Assembly (NCBI GenBank): GCA_022749755.1
Contig: CM040443.1
Location: 15,267,744-15,331,743, forward strand
Reading direction: 5' to 3'
DNA from: Azadirachta indica
Taxonomy: Eukaryota > Streptophyta > Magnoliopsida > Sapindales > Meliaceae
DNA: 64,000 nt
The translations under genes and the position numbers were made by a program. Under the pieces are notes generated by a model that saw only the letters and a list, made by a program, of their open reading frames with translations, ran no database searches and had not been told where the DNA came from. Positions 1 through 10,149 of the stretch are shown piece by piece; the stretch's first letter is position 1; the number at the start of each line of letters is the position of its first letter.

Positions 1-1038
1 TTGGTTTGACAAAAACATATACAGCAATTCTTGGGAATCATCAATTTTGCAGCAGATCACATTGAAAATCTCACAAGGATGATGAGTCAGATTTCCAAGC
101 ATTTAAAGAAATGGAGTAATGCTTGGTCGACAAAGTAATAAAAGCTATAAAAGATTTGAAAGAAAAAAGCAAATCTCTTCCACTTTTGAATATTCCTGAA
201 GATGGACAGCTTATCCTTCAAACTAATGCAAGTGACCATTATTGGGGTGTTGTAGTAATTAAAGATAAGGATAGCCGCAAGAGAGTTTGCGGCTATACAT
301 CTGGACAATTTTCTAGAGCTCAATAGAACTACCCATCATCCAAAATAAAGTCCTAGCCATAGTTAAGGGAATCAAGAAATTCCAATTCTTTCTTTCTCTT
401 GATCCATTTATAGTAGAGACAGACTACAAATATCTCTTAGGACTTCCCAAGAACAAAAAAGGTGGGATTCTAGATCCATAACTAGCGAGGTGGGTTAAAT
501 CTCTTTCAAGATTCAAATTTAGGGTAAAGCACATCAGAGAAGAATTAATATCCTTGAAGATTATCTATTTAGATCGATACAGCCATTCATGATGGCATTG
601 AGCTCCAACATACTTCCACTATAAGTGGCTTAGGGACACATGAAGAGAAGACCAGATCACACTACTAACTTTATTGATTACGTTTGATATTTGGCCAAGA
701 ATCAAGGAATAGGAATAGGATGATTGGCCTTAACATATCCAACAGATTCTTTGGTATAAAGACTTTACAGATGCAAGCATAGAATGAGTTGAAGGACGGT
801 GGACCTTACAGTAGAAGCAATGGTGGAATATAGGACCTATAATAATAATGTAATATAGTGTGTCTGCTAAGTGTATTGTTAAGTGTCTTGTGATGTAACA
901 TAAAGTATTATGAGTTGTAAAAAAGGTTTCTTAGAGATAAGAAAGCATATTGTAATAGTTATCTTTTGAGCTCCTTCTCACCTATAAAAGGGGAACTCCT
1001 GGTATTGTATGAAATCAAAGTGTGTATTATGATACAAA
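1..1038 (+). mobile_element. Endogenous pararetrovirus fragment (Caulimoviridae-like), plus-strand copy
   Basis: Remnant of an integrated plant pararetrovirus. The readable part (123-326) is the end of reverse transcriptase and the start of RNase H, with the sequence LQTNASDHYWG where RNase H normally has TDAS. Homology continues past the stop at 324 (for example ETDYKYLLGLPKNKKGG near 417-463), with several in-frame stops. After the pol end the copy lacks about 850 bp that the opposite-strand copy keeps. It then runs into a noncoding segment with a TATA box at 982-990. It cannot make a functional polyprotein. It resembles the Florendovirus/Petuvirus side of the family, but genus is not settled. 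Confidence 0.8.
860..1035 (+). promoter_or_regulatory. Pararetrovirus noncoding/promoter segment, + orientation
   Basis: Noncoding segment containing CCTATAAAAGG (TATA box at 982-990), followed by GGTATTGTATGAAAT. The same block occurs inverted at 1062-1225 and 4213-4385. By analogy with caulimovirids this is the intergenic promoter and transcript-leader region. Confidence 0.6.
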
Positions 1039-1061
1039 TGATTTTACATAATACTCACTTT

Positions 1062-1225
1062 AATTTCATACAATACCAATGGTTCACCTTTTATAGGTGA
1101 GGAGGAACCCAAAAGAGAACTATTACGATATGCTTCCTTATCTCTAAGGAATCTCCTTTATAACTTATGCATACTTTATATTACATCACAAGACATTTAG
1201 TAGGACACCTAGAAGACATACTATA
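1062..1225 (-). promoter_or_regulatory. Pararetrovirus noncoding/promoter segment, proximal minus copy
   Basis: Inverted match to 860-1035, with a minus-strand TATA box (TATAAAAGG) at 1087-1095. It lies at the 3' end of the minus-strand copy. Confidence 0.6.
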
Positions 1226-2103
1226 TTACATTATTATTTTGGGGCCCATATTCCACTATTGCTTCTACTATAAGGTCCACCATGCTTCCGCTAATTTTAT
1301 GCTAGCATTTGTAAAGTCTTTATACTAGGGAATTTTTTGGATAGGTTGGGGACAATCATCCTATTCCTGTTACTCGATTCCTGGCCAAATGTCAAATGCC
1401 ATCGGTGAAGTTGGCGGTGTGATCTAATCTTCTTGTCCTGTGTCCCTAAGCCACTTATGGCAGTAAGATGTTATTTCTTTTTCTTTTTCTTTATCACTAG
1501 CCCATCTTACTTCGTGGATCCTCTCATTATAATATAGATATGGTGTATTAGTAACTTGTGGAGAGATTGGCTCATGTGTATCATATTGGAGTTGTTGCTT
1601 GTAGATTTTAGCCAGTATCTTCTCAGTGTATAGACATCCTTCCCATATGGTGAAGACTAGATCTCTTAAATAGTCATAAGCAACAATCTTGATAAAAAGA
1701 GATTATCTGCTTCCCTATATATCTCAGAGCTAGACAATTATGATGGTGTCATGAGTAATGTAAGGACCTTCTTAGATTTTGAGTGTGAGGAGATCATCAA
1801 AGATTAGTAAGAAAAGCTTACCAAACCATCTTCCCTTGTTATATCTTAGGCTTTTATGGATATTTCCTGGTTTAAAAAGAATTATTGCTAGATAAAGATT
1901 AATCCATAACTAGTATGTATAGTATGGTTCAGGTGTTGCGTCTACAATTAAGGTATGTTCCCAATTAGTGTTTTCATCTATAACACGAAAGAACTTTTTC
2001 CTGGTTCTGAAGATTCTTTAGTGCATTTGGTTTGCATTTAGATATGGTTCAAGTAATCTACATGTGAAATCACTATATACTGGATCATTTTCACATCCGG
2101 CCA

Positions 2104-3760
2104 TTAATCCCCAACTTGTTCCCATGTCTTTCCAAATTCTTTTGGATAATCTATTGAAGTGATCACAAAATCTTGGATTCTTTGTTGGAGCTCTATTGGA
2201 AAGTCTCCTAGAAACTTTATTCTTTCTGTTGTGGTTTTTCTTGGTTTGAAGAATGATAGTGGAAGTGTTTTGGAGATTGATGCCATCATAGATGCTTGCA
2301 TTAGTCTAGACAAATAATCTGCAAGGATATTGTATTCTCCTTTCATGTGCTTTACTATGAATTTGAATATTGAAAGAGATTCAGCCTACCTTACTAGTTG
2401 TGGATCTAGAATTTCACCCTTTTTTCTCTTGAGAAATCTTTAGAGATATTTGTAGTTTGTCTTTACTACAAATGGATCAAAAGAAAGAAAGAATTAGAAT
2501 TTCTTGATTCCTTAACCACGGCTAGGACTTCTTTTTTGGTGGATGGGTAGTTCTGTTGAGCACTAGAAAATTGATTAGATTATAGCCACAAACTCTTTTG
2601 CTGCCATCCTTATCTTCAATTAGTACAGCACTCTAATAATGGTCACTTGCATCAGTCTGAAGGATGAACTGTCCATCTTTAGGAATCTTTGGAAGAGATT
2701 TGCATTTTTTTTTTCAAATCTATGACAGCTTTTTTTGCTTCTACTAACCAAGCATTATTTCCTTTCTTCATATGCTTGAAAATTTGACTTGTCATCCTTG
2801 TGAGATTTTTCAATGTGATTTATTGCTTAATTGATGATTCCCAAGAATTACTATATTTGTTTTTATCCAACTAGCTCATCAGAGAACTTAGATATTTTTT
2901 CAACAATACGTGGTTGTGGGATAATGTGACCATCTTTGATGTGTAATCCCAAAAAATCTATTTCTCTTAGTCCTATCTTCATCTTGGATTCTGACAATGC
3001 CAAATCACGTTTGTACTTTAAATCTTTAAACTGTTCAAGATGATTTGCATGACCTTCCTCATTTTTACTAAAGATCAGAGCGTCATCAATGTAGATTAGA
3101 AAAAGTGTTGATATTAGCCTGTATACCTCATCCATTATGTGTTAGAATTCTGAAAGAGCATGTTTTAAGCCAATGACATAACATTCCATTCATAGTTCCA
3201 TGCGGCACTACAAATGATGTTTTATACCTATTTTCCTCCTTTATTCCAATCTGCCAAAATCTAGACTTCATATCAAATTAAGAGAAATATTTAGGTGATG
3301 ATATCTTGCTCAAAAGATGTGTTTTCCTTAGAATTAGATACCTGATGTCCTGTAGACATTCATTGAGTTTCTTGTAGTCAATGACTAACTTCATTTTTTC
3401 CACACACTTGCTCCGAATATTTGTTCACATAAAAGGCTAGCTTGGCCTAATAAGGCTTGGATAGCCTTATTAGCTTTAGCTCCAACAGGGATTGAATCTG
3501 TTGCTTACACAGTTCTTCATCATAGGGCATTACTAGATTGAAGGGTAGGTCTTCAAGTGGCCCGGTATATTTCTTACTATGAAATTTATCACCACTGGCT
3601 GAGTGAAGCTAATTGCCATTAGAATGAAAAGCTTTGATGGCACATACTTGCTGTGTATTATGGAAGAGACAACACTAGTATCCAGTAAAGTAGTAAGAGT
3701 AATCCATTGACTTTCAAATGCCTTGAGAATTACTTGAACATATGGTCAAAATACTAAAGT
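2104..3760 (-). pseudogene. Pararetroviral protease-RT-RNase H remnant
   Basis: Minus-strand pol remnant. A protease-like LLDT motif occurs near 3690, followed by an RT region whose catalytic motif is preserved as YIDD within LIYIDDALIFS (open stretch 2863-3135). RNase H follows, and the terminal ILADYLSRLM stretch lies at 2104-2346. Stops and frameshifts separate the open pieces, so it is not translatable as one protein. The order protease-RT-RNase H, without an integrase, is the pararetrovirus arrangement and argues against a gypsy element. Confidence 0.8.
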
Positions 3761-3939
3761 ATTTCCATAGTTAAGTCAATTAAAGATTCTAAAACTGGTT
3801 TGATCGATCATTCCTTTTCTTGCATTGAAGAGTTTTCTAAGTCTTGCATTTATGATTCTTCTTCATAGATCATGATAGCATCATCAAGATCATTAGACCA
3901 TTCAAAGAATTCATCATTAAAATTTTGATCCTCTATCAT

Positions 3940-4222
3940 TTAGAAGAGTTTTGGCGGAAGTTATCTCTTCAGTTTACATTGTTTTGCATAATGCCTTTAC
4001 TTTCCATAAATGAAACACACTTACCTTTCCTTTGGGAGATTTTCTTCTTTTCACAAATTTGTATTTTGAACCCTTGTATAGTTTCCATTTCCTTTGTTTG
4101 GTCTTACCAGTTTTGTAGTAAGACTTTTTGCATGAACATGTATGTGAAGAATCGCAGCGTCCAAATTGTTGAGGTTGATGTTTGCAATATTTTTGGAGTG
4201 AAGTCTTCTCTATTTGTTTCAT
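3940..4222 (-). pseudogene. Pararetroviral capsid/zinc-knuckle remnant
   Basis: An 82-residue open stretch very rich in Lys/Arg ends in RRKSPKGK. It runs, after a frame change, into a CCHC-like knuckle in which the second Cys is replaced by Tyr (CFIYGK, then HYAKQC). This matches the basic C-terminal region of caulimovirid coat proteins in position and composition. It lies directly inside the 4213-4385 noncoding segment and upstream of the protease-RT remnant. It is broken by a frameshift and the altered knuckle. Confidence 0.6.
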
Positions 4223-4385
4223 ACAATACCAGGGATTCCTATTTTATAGGTGAGTAAGAGTCCAAAAGATAACTATTGCAATATGCTTCCTTATCTCTAA
4301 GGAATCTCTTTTACAACTCATACATACTTTATGTTATATCATAAGACACTTAGTAGGACACTTAGCAGATACACTATATTTGATT
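4213..4385 (-). promoter_or_regulatory. Pararetrovirus noncoding/promoter segment, distal minus copy
   Basis: Direct repeat of 1062-1225, about 3.15 kb away, with a minus-strand TATA-like CCTATAAAAT at 4241-4250. It would drive the zinc-knuckle/pol region at 4222-2104. The pair of segments looks LTR-like but reflects circular-genome redundancy. Confidence 0.6.
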
Positions 4386-4689
4386 ATATCCCGTATTGAA
4401 CAAAATTGGTAAAAAATGTTTGACACCATATCCATTCACCTATCTTTACCTTCAAATTTTAAAATAGATAAATTCATCATCTAAACCTATATAAATGGTC
4501 AATCAAAGTTATGGGTTTGACATTGTTTTCGTTGCACAAGAAAAGAAAGATTTTATATCATTTAATAACGCATTAATTAGTACAATGTTTATATAAGTTT
4601 ACGAATCAGTATTGCTAATGTAACTGGGAAATAACATTCTTAACATAACAAAAATTCTAATTAGATAAGAATTAACTAAATTAATAACT

Positions 4690-5734
4690 TCCTATTATGT
4701 TTTAACACTCCTCTCGAGCTGGCTTGGTTCATTTTTAATTTCTAAATCAGAACCACAAGTACGAAAGTGCACGAGACAACCCAAGAAGGGGGGGTCAATT
4801 GGGTTCTCAAAAATTCTACAAACTAAATATGTACAATCCAATTTTAATTTCAAGCAATTTAAATTTCTTAAGTATAAAATAATATAGTTAATAATTCAAG
4901 TGCATATGAATGAATGTGTGAAATAATAGTAAGAATATAAATTAAATGAGTGAAAGAGTAGAGAAATCAAGCATGTGACTTCTATGTGGTCATATGATTT
5001 TTATATAGTGTGGCAAACTCCGGCCAGCGTTCATGCCTCCAAGCCAACCTCTTTTGAGAACTCCACTACTTGTGCCTTCAAACCAAAGATAACCAATTAC
5101 AATTCTAAGTGGAATTAAGGGGTGCCACTTAAACTTTGCAACAATAGGACTTAACTGGATGCCTCTCCAACTTTTACAACCAAATGACTTACGGGTGTTA
5201 TTCAAACTTACACCAAGTGTGTTTATCCTCACACTTAACCTTACAAGGATTACAAGAAAAATATTTTTGATCAAATAATTTTATTAACGAAAATTACAAA
5301 CACTCTATTTTAAAGAATAATACAAATAAAAAATTAGAGTGTATATGAATTGAATATTTGATTTACAATTATAACTTTAAAATATTTAAGTTCCCAAATC
5401 TTAATTCAAAATAAGTTTAAGTTAGTATTTATGGTAGAAAATAAAATATAATGGTTTATATCCGTTGTCATTTATAGTCGTTGGAATGAAACATTGAAAA
5501 TCTTGCATTTTATTCCAATTTTTAGATTTTGAAAACTTTTTACTTTGGTCTAGTCACTATTACTGATCATTTGAATTTAAATTCAAAATACGATTGTTGG
5601 TATATTTCACGATTTACTATTTATCAGCTTTCTTGAATCGTTATACTGTTCATTGGTTCGGTCAAGTTTAGTTAAACCACGTAATAAACCACGTATGACT
5701 ATATTTGACTTTTCTAAGGTTTAAAATTTTGTAA
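4690..5734. repeat. Dispersed repeat copy A, first part
   Basis: The segment around 5000-5280 (CTCCACTACTTGTGCCTTC, ACACCAAGTGTGTTT and neighbours) is matched at 26100-26360. It is the left part of a non-coding dispersed repeat whose second copy lies at 25810-27640. Copy A is interrupted at 5735 by a Mutator-like element and resumes at 8264. No coding capacity was recognised; it could be a decayed LTR or LARD-type element. Confidence 0.6.
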
Positions 5735-5845
5735 GGGGGATTTTTACAAACCTCCTCTGAAGTTTGTCAAAAACACTTGTAGAAAGAAAGAATGCAAAAA
5801 TTCAAAGGGACACCCCTCTAACATAAGAGAATTTTGCTCTTCCAT
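5735..5845 (+). repeat. MULE left terminal inverted repeat
   Basis: Pairs with 8150-8263. Shared core segments include CAAAATTCA-type and AGAATTTTG-type blocks in the same order on opposite strands. Confidence 0.75.
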
Positions 5846-7564
5846 CCACCGTAAGTGCAATAAGGTCATTTTAAAGGACACAACTATAATGCAAGTCTAA
5901 ACTTCGATCTTGCTTGTCTTCATTTAGCATATTTTCAGCTCTCTCTCACCAAAACCGACTGATAACTAAAATTTTGATCTGGCAAATCGAACTGTCAATA
6001 CATTAACTTAGAGTTATTGAGGTAGTGTAATAGGTATTTAGAGGGAGAAATTGGTGCTATTTGAGCTAGGGGAACCTATTATTGTGAAGCTTTCAGGGTT
6101 GAGAAGATGGATATGTATATATAATGTAGAGAGCAATTTTTGTGCCAATACAGCTAATAGAAGTTAGGTGTAGTTGTAAAATAGAACTAAGAAGAAAAGG
6201 CAGCTTGCTAAGGATATTTTGGGTTTATCAAAGAAGGAAGAAGGCTCGATTCAACAACAATGAAGTACGATTCAACCTTTTTTGTTGTTTCGAGCTTGAA
6301 ATGAACATTGATTTTTTTGGTTTATCTTGATTTGATCATATTGTTTGGTAAATACAACATATTGGACCCAATCGTTTGTAAACCCTAGTTTACAAAATTG
6401 GGGATTTTTGTGGGGTATTTGGGGGTTTTTTAAATTTGTCTTTGATAGTTTAGTCGTGCATGGCATTTGTTTATGTATGGTTTGATAGTGTGATGTTTAA
6501 TTGGATTGATTACAATAAACATTTGATATTTTTCTAATTATTAAAAGCTATTCCTTCCTTATGGATGCATGCCAAAATTCCTTTCAATCTTTTTGACTGC
6601 AAGTGACAAAAAGAACTTAGAGCCCACTAAGAGAAAAAGTAGAAATTAAAAGTATATACATATGGTGGTTGATACAATTAAGAGTCTTTTCGTTGGCATT
6701 GGTAATTAAATTGTTTGGCTTGGGGCGTTTAAATTTTCATTTTTTTTCCTCTTCCATTAATAACATATGATTCAAAAATAATTCATGCTCTATAATAAGA
6801 ATACACTAGCATCATTATACAATTTTTCTTGCAATGGCCAATTACGGTAGCTATATTTCAGTAAAGCAGTAGCCCTTGTGTAAAACATTAACTATCTCGA
6901 AACTTTGATAATAGTTGTAATCGAAGCTGTAATTTGAGTTGGTACCATAAATGCAGTGTTCTTTCCTACAAGTCATCTTTTCCCTAATACAGGCTGGCTT
7001 TATATATATATATATATATATATAAAGTTAGTGGGTTAGTTAGATAGTATCTATGTGTGTTAAGATTTTGAGAAGTATACTACCTCTAGTTATGATCACT
7101 CCTTGGCTTTTGTCAAAAACAGACAGATTGGTAGTTTTTGCCTAAGTTGGTTTTATCTTGAATGCTAGAATCAACTTTTATAGTTGCTTATGTTGTGATT
7201 GCTTTTATATGATGGGTTTACTAATGCCAAAATTGCTTTTTTCATCGGTAAAACCAGATGCACTTTGTCAAATTTTGTCGTATGTAGAATATTTGGATTA
7301 CTGAATGATATTGTTTGTCTGCAACATTTATTGCTAGCATACCTTTTGGCCTTATTTATTGTAAAATATTGTACTAGGCATTTTTCTTGTCCTATTAATC
7401 CATAAATTCTAACAATGAAAGCTATATAAGTAACAATTTCAATTTAATTTGTAGCTTGAATTATGGTTGTTATGTATGTGATAATTATTGCCTTATGTTG
7501 TTTATTTGTGCAGCTGTTGTTGGGTTTTGATTTCCAAATGCTCATTTGAATAGGTCAAATTGAT

Positions 7565-7819
7565 GTGTTGGGTTTGTTTTGTAGAATAAGGAATCTGTCT
7601 ATTCACTGTGACATTGATGGGAACATTTATGATGTAATTAGGGTGTGCCCTAAGTTCTACACACTTAGCAAGCTATGGCCCCATCTTAGAGAAGTATGTT
7701 GGGACCAAGACTTATATGAATGGGGTTGTGTGATGTTTGAAGCTGAGAGTGCAGATGAGAAGTCTAGATTTCCAATACAAACATATGCTGAGTTACAATT
7801 AGTGTTTTGTGTTGGCTGA
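7565..7819 (+). CDS. Unidentified 84-residue ORF inside the MULE
   Basis: Short open frame, not recognised. It has a mixed, protein-like composition (RNLSIHCDIDGNIYDVIRVC, later LREVCWDQDLYEWGC), unlike the AT-noise frames around it. It lies in the middle of the MULE and is preceded by a pyrimidine-rich tract and CAG near 7511-7513 that could be a splice acceptor. It could be an exon of a captured host gene, a decayed MULE-encoded protein, or chance. No MULE transposase DDE signature was seen. Confidence 0.3.
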   Translation: MLGLFCRIRNLSIHCDIDGNIYDVIRVCPKFYTLSKLWPHLREVCWDQDLYEWGCVMFEAESADEKSRFPIQTYAELQLVFCVG

Positions 7820-8149
7820 ATGTCGTTTATAGCCTTCTTGGCTGAATGTCATGCATAAGCTAACTTTGGTATTTTGTTACAATAAACTTGGTTAATAATG
7901 TTGAAATGGTAATTGTGTTGAATCTGGATATGTAGATACATTGTTATATATTGTTGGGCATATTATACAGGTGAGTGAAATAGCGGTTGCAAATGCAAAA
8001 GTTTTTTTTTTTTAATTTTTTACTCGTTTTCTTGACTTGAAAAGCTTCAAATATATGTTATTGACAGTGTGACTGCAATTGTAGCTTTTTTATTAAGTTA
8101 GATTGGGGGTATAATAGGTTTTTCACAAAAAAGAAAAGTTGAGAGATTG

Positions 8150-8263
8150 GATAGAAAAACAAAATTCTGTTATCTCAGAGGGGTGGTCCCTGTGAATTTT
8201 GGCATTCTTTCTCTTTACCTATGGTTTCGGCAAACCTCAGGGGAGATATGTGAAAATTTCCTA
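8150..8263 (-). repeat. MULE right terminal inverted repeat
   Basis: Reverse complement of the 5735-5845 arm at roughly 75-80% by eye. It contains CAAACCTCAGGGGAGATATG, the mirror of the left-arm motif. Confidence 0.75.
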
Positions 8264-8745
8264 ACTTTGCAATTAGATTCATGCTCAACTTTGAAAATTT
8301 TTCAAATAGGCCCTTTGCAAAATGGTCCCTTTCATTTGAAAATAATTTTTTCACAAAAACATAAATTTATTTTCAAGAGAAATTTATTTTGTGAAAAATA
8401 TATTTTCCAAAAATTATGATTGAAAAATATTTAAAGATAATTTTGAGCTTATTATTGTAAATTAAAAATCAATTCAAAGATATGTTATAAATATTTAATC
8501 ATCTAATACGCGTCTTTAATTTGTCAAGATTCCTCTTTAATTTTCTCTTGAAGCTTTAATTTTGCTCTTAATGAATGTCTTAATTCTGGATATTCTTTTC
8601 ATCTTCAACTTGATAATTTCATTCCAAATCTTTATGCTAAGAAAAATTACAAACAATACTACAAGAAGAATTGGTTAGTCAAGGATATTAATGTTTGTTA
8701 TTATCAAAATAAAGGCTAATTATTCTTAAGGCTAACAATATATAT
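8264..8745. repeat. Dispersed repeat copy A, second part
   Basis: Continuation of copy A after the MULE. The blocks around 8530-8720 (CAAGGATATTAATGTTTGTT and the preceding AAGAAGAATT) recur at 27400-27620 in the same order and orientation. Confidence 0.65.
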
Positions 8746-9036
8746 TCTGCAAAGAAGGATTGGGTTGGATTCATTGCTAGACTTGTCTCAGCACATTTTT
8801 TTTATTTTATTAATTATTTTATTAATTTTAATTTTAAGCATAATTTCATGGAATGAACATTAACTCCGAAAAGGATATAAATCTGTTTATCTATATGGAA
8901 CATTTCAAGTCTAGCTCTCAATTATATTCATTTGAACTATAATCAATTAAACAACAGAATCCCCAGCTGGTTGCTAGCAAACATGAACATCATATTATTT
9001 CAAACATAATCATTTTCCAATATTTATGTATGTAAT

Positions 9037-9768
9037 CTACTTCCTAATTGATCGATTAATGTGAGAACTCATACTACTAGAAACCCAAAAGAAAAAACAA
9101 CAAAATATTATTCCTACATTTACCGTACTATTCTTCGTAACTCGTGCATAATACAACAAAGTAGCTGATAGCCAGGCCAGCAAATTCATTCCATCCATCA
9201 ATGCAAGTATGGGAACAACAAATTCATTTCTCCATAGCAAAAAGCTAAATGTTCCATGGATTCTCATCTCTAAATATGCATAAGCCTAGAAGAGTAGCTA
9301 AACCTTCAATGGTAGGAGTAATCTATTCCTACGGTGTTACAAAAGTAAGGGTGTTAATACTCCAATGGTGCACTAGTTGTTGAAGAAGGACGATTCTTTT
9401 CCTATAGATAAAGATCTCAAAGTAAAGAGTGGAACAATTATCTTTGCTCAAGAAAGTATATCTTGAGTTGCTGCATTCTCTAATTCCACGGCTACCCATT
9501 CACTCTAGCCTTGGACTTTTGGGTTGATGTTGAGTGAAATTGGATGGGAACAAGTGTTAAAATCATTACGAGCAATACGTAATTTAAAAGTACTACTCGG
9601 TTTGATAAGATGAATCTCATTAAAACATGATTCAGGTAAAGACTCTTCGAGGATGGATTCTACTTGAGAGGCCAACTTTCCCACAAAGCCATCTTCTATA
9701 TAAAATAGATGATTAAGAACGCCAATGGTCAAAAGAGAGGCTGCCATAATACTGTGAAACGATGACAA
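9037..9768 (-). pseudogene. Decayed unidentified gene or gene fragment
   Basis: An 87-residue open stretch (9768-9505, starting MSSFHSIMAASLLTIG) is followed in the same frame by more protein-like sequence (SEWVAVELENAATQD) beyond a TAG. Further stops follow, then in a nearby frame another open stretch (9267-9037) with a hydrophobic, membrane-like segment (LNLLAWLSATLLYYA) and a second one (VGIIFCCFFFWVS). The continuity across stops suggests a former gene. I do not recognise the family. Chance is not excluded. Confidence 0.3.
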
Positions 9769-10149
9769 AGAACAATGAACAAAGGATTTATGCCAAGGCG
9801 GCCTTCAAGCACAAATTTGGGTATAAACGCATCACAAAAAGTACAAATAAAAGAAATAAAATAAGATTTTCTATATTATCTGAAGTGGGGAATAGGAGTA
9901 CTATTCAAGAAAAAAGAGACTAGAAAACCTTGCTGGCAACAATGGAAACACAAAGGACCACAAGTTATTTAAAAAATAAAAAATGAAATCAAATGAAAGA
10001 TTAAAGTTCTTAAAGGCTATGAAAGAAAGCTCAATAGGTAATCTTGGGGTTTTTATGAAAAAACGCGTTAATTTATAAGTTGCGAAAGTTAAAGGGGTTA
10101 TTTGTTGCAAATTAAATTCTTAGATAATATCAGCAAATTAGTAAATCAA

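Larger units (their letters stand above)
1039..4390 (-). mobile_element. Endogenous pararetrovirus (Caulimoviridae-like), minus-strand copy
   Basis: Longer, inverted relative of the copy at 1-1038. On the minus strand, from high to low coordinates, it holds a noncoding segment with a TATA box (4241-4250), a basic zinc-knuckle region, a protease-like stretch, reverse transcriptase, RNase H and a second noncoding segment (1062-1225). The two noncoding segments are similar and in the same orientation, as expected when slightly more than one turn of a circular viral genome is integrated. Many stops and frameshifts show it is old and inactive. The ~3.2 kb between the two noncoding segments is less than half of a typical caulimovirid genome (7-9 kb), so much is deleted, including any recognisable movement-protein region. 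Confidence 0.8.
5735..8263. mobile_element. Non-autonomous Mutator-like element (MULE) with ~110 bp TIRs
   Basis: About 2.5 kb bounded by imperfect inverted repeats. The left end (5735-5845) includes ACAAACCTCCTCTGAAGTTTG and the right end (8150-8263) carries its reverse complement with substitutions; the two pair over about 110 bp. Candidate 9-bp target duplications are ATTTTGTAA (5726-5734) and ACTTTGCAA (8264-8272), differing at two positions. The uninterrupted repeat copy B reads GTTTGAAAAGTTTGCATTTTAG around 27190-27210, an empty site. TIR length and 9-bp duplication fit MULEs. No transposase was seen. A (TA)n run lies near 7000-7024. The ends are uncertain by 1-2 bp. Confidence 0.75.

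Noticed and set aside
3925..4257. 110-residue plus-strand open frame
   Set aside because: It is antisense to the pararetroviral zinc-knuckle region, whose basic, knuckle-bearing minus-strand frame is the real remnant.
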